From an uncultured Ruminococcus sp. (lineage in GTDB: Bacteria > Bacillota > Clostridia > Oscillospirales > Ruminococcaceae), in assembly GCA_902772615.1 (NCBI GenBank), contig CACYBC010000220.1, positions 1 to 13,610 on the forward strand: a stretch of 13,610 nucleotides of DNA, given 5' to 3'. Positions 13,342-13,610 of this stretch are shown here, in pieces. Both the position numbers and the translations under genes were made by a program. Numbering within the stretch: position 1 is the first letter of the stretch; each line of letters starts with the position of its first letter. The notes below the pieces were generated by a model. The model saw only the letters and a list, made by a program, of their open reading frames with translations. It searched no databases and was not told the origin of the DNA.

Positions 13342-13610
13342 ATGAGATTATTCACAAGCGAACAGGTATCAAACGGACATCCCGACAAGGTCTGCGACTT
13401 CATCGCAGACACGATACTTGACGCATATCTTGAGAAGGACCCGGCCAGCAGAGTCGCTGTCGAAGTCCTTATAAAGAACGAGCATGTCGTACTTGCGGGA
13501 GAAGTCACCAGCGCGGCTGAGATAGACAGGAAATCGGAAGTTTCCAAGGCCTTAAGTCAGATCGGGCTTGACTATGATTTCACACTTGAGGACCTGATAT
13601 TCCGCCAGAG
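13342..13610 (+). CDS. metK: S-adenosylmethionine synthetase (MetK), N-terminal part, cut by window edge
   Basis: The visible 89 codons read MRLFTSEQVSNGHPDKVCDFIADTILDAYL and onward, the N-terminus of MetK. The segment GHPDKVCD is the ATP/methionine-site block with the essential His and the Asp-Lys pair. The later VLAGEVTS matches the conserved [LV]-[AI]-GE-[IV]-T-[ST] block. MetK makes SAM from methionine and ATP in the cytoplasm and is normally about 380-400 residues, so roughly three quarters lies beyond the window. GGAGG lies 5 bases before the ATG. Expression is governed by the SAM riboswitch and terminator directly upstream. Together with the luxS and homocysteine methyltransferase pair, it closes the methyl cycle. 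Confidence 0.97.
   Translation, partial: MRLFTSEQVSNGHPDKVCDFIADTILDAYLEKDPASRVAVEVLIKNEHVVLAGEVTSAAEIDRKSEVSKALSQIGLDYDFTLEDLIFRQ

Noticed and set aside
13200..13547. Minus-strand open frame (115 codons) opposite the riboswitch and the metK start
   Set aside because: The plus strand carries a structured riboswitch, terminator and unmistakable MetK sequence here.

Overview
The window looks like chromosomal DNA from an anaerobic, probably gut-type, Bacillota (Clostridia-like) organism. I infer this from an oxygen-sensitive radical SAM/SPASM maturase, LuxS, an MFS_2-type symporter, a VTC/DUF4956/Cthe_2159-type locus, strong AGGAGG-type ribosome binding sites and tightly packed operons that often overlap by 1-8 bases. 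I cannot name a genus. I see no rRNA, tRNA, CRISPR, transposase or phage gene.

Layout from left to right. (1) Bases 1-3747 hold a minus-strand operon, transcribed right to left: an alpha/beta esterase, a dienelactone-hydrolase-like protein, an anaerobic sulfatase-maturating-type radical SAM enzyme, and a histidine-phosphatase-fold protein that lacks the second catalytic histidine. It ends at a perfect 30-base palindromic terminator. (2) Diverging from it at about 3.75 kb is a plus-strand pair, luxS and a homocysteine S-methyltransferase, overlapping by 11 bases. Together they cleave S-ribosylhomocysteine and remethylate the homocysteine. (3) A convergent, bidirectional terminator at 5526-5562 separates this pair from a minus-strand pair made of an MFS_2 (GPH-type) symporter and a choloylglycine-hydrolase-like Ntn amidase, which overlap by 4 bases. 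(4) Bases 8177-13002 carry a five-gene minus-strand operon: a VTC-domain polyphosphate polymerase, a DUF4956 membrane protein, a membrane-anchored beta-helix carbohydrate-binding protein with a Gly/Pro-rich tail, a small conserved protein of unknown function, and a membrane-anchored DNA/RNA non-specific endonuclease. (5) The right end holds a plus-strand promoter, a SAM-I-clan riboswitch without P4, an intrinsic terminator, and the start of metK (SAM synthetase), cut by the window edge.

Two themes stand out. Methionine and SAM recycling is represented by luxS, the homocysteine methyltransferase and riboswitch-controlled metK. An envelope module joins polyphosphate synthesis, a surface polysaccharide-binding beta-helix and an exported nuclease. 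The riboswitch can be read almost base by base: P1, P2, P3, a 5-bp pseudoknot, and an antiterminator that uses the 3' strand of P1. The strongest leads are that P4-less riboswitch, the five-gene polyphosphate/beta-helix/nuclease operon, and the first operon, in which an anSME-type enzyme sits among hydrolases with no sulfatase in view.
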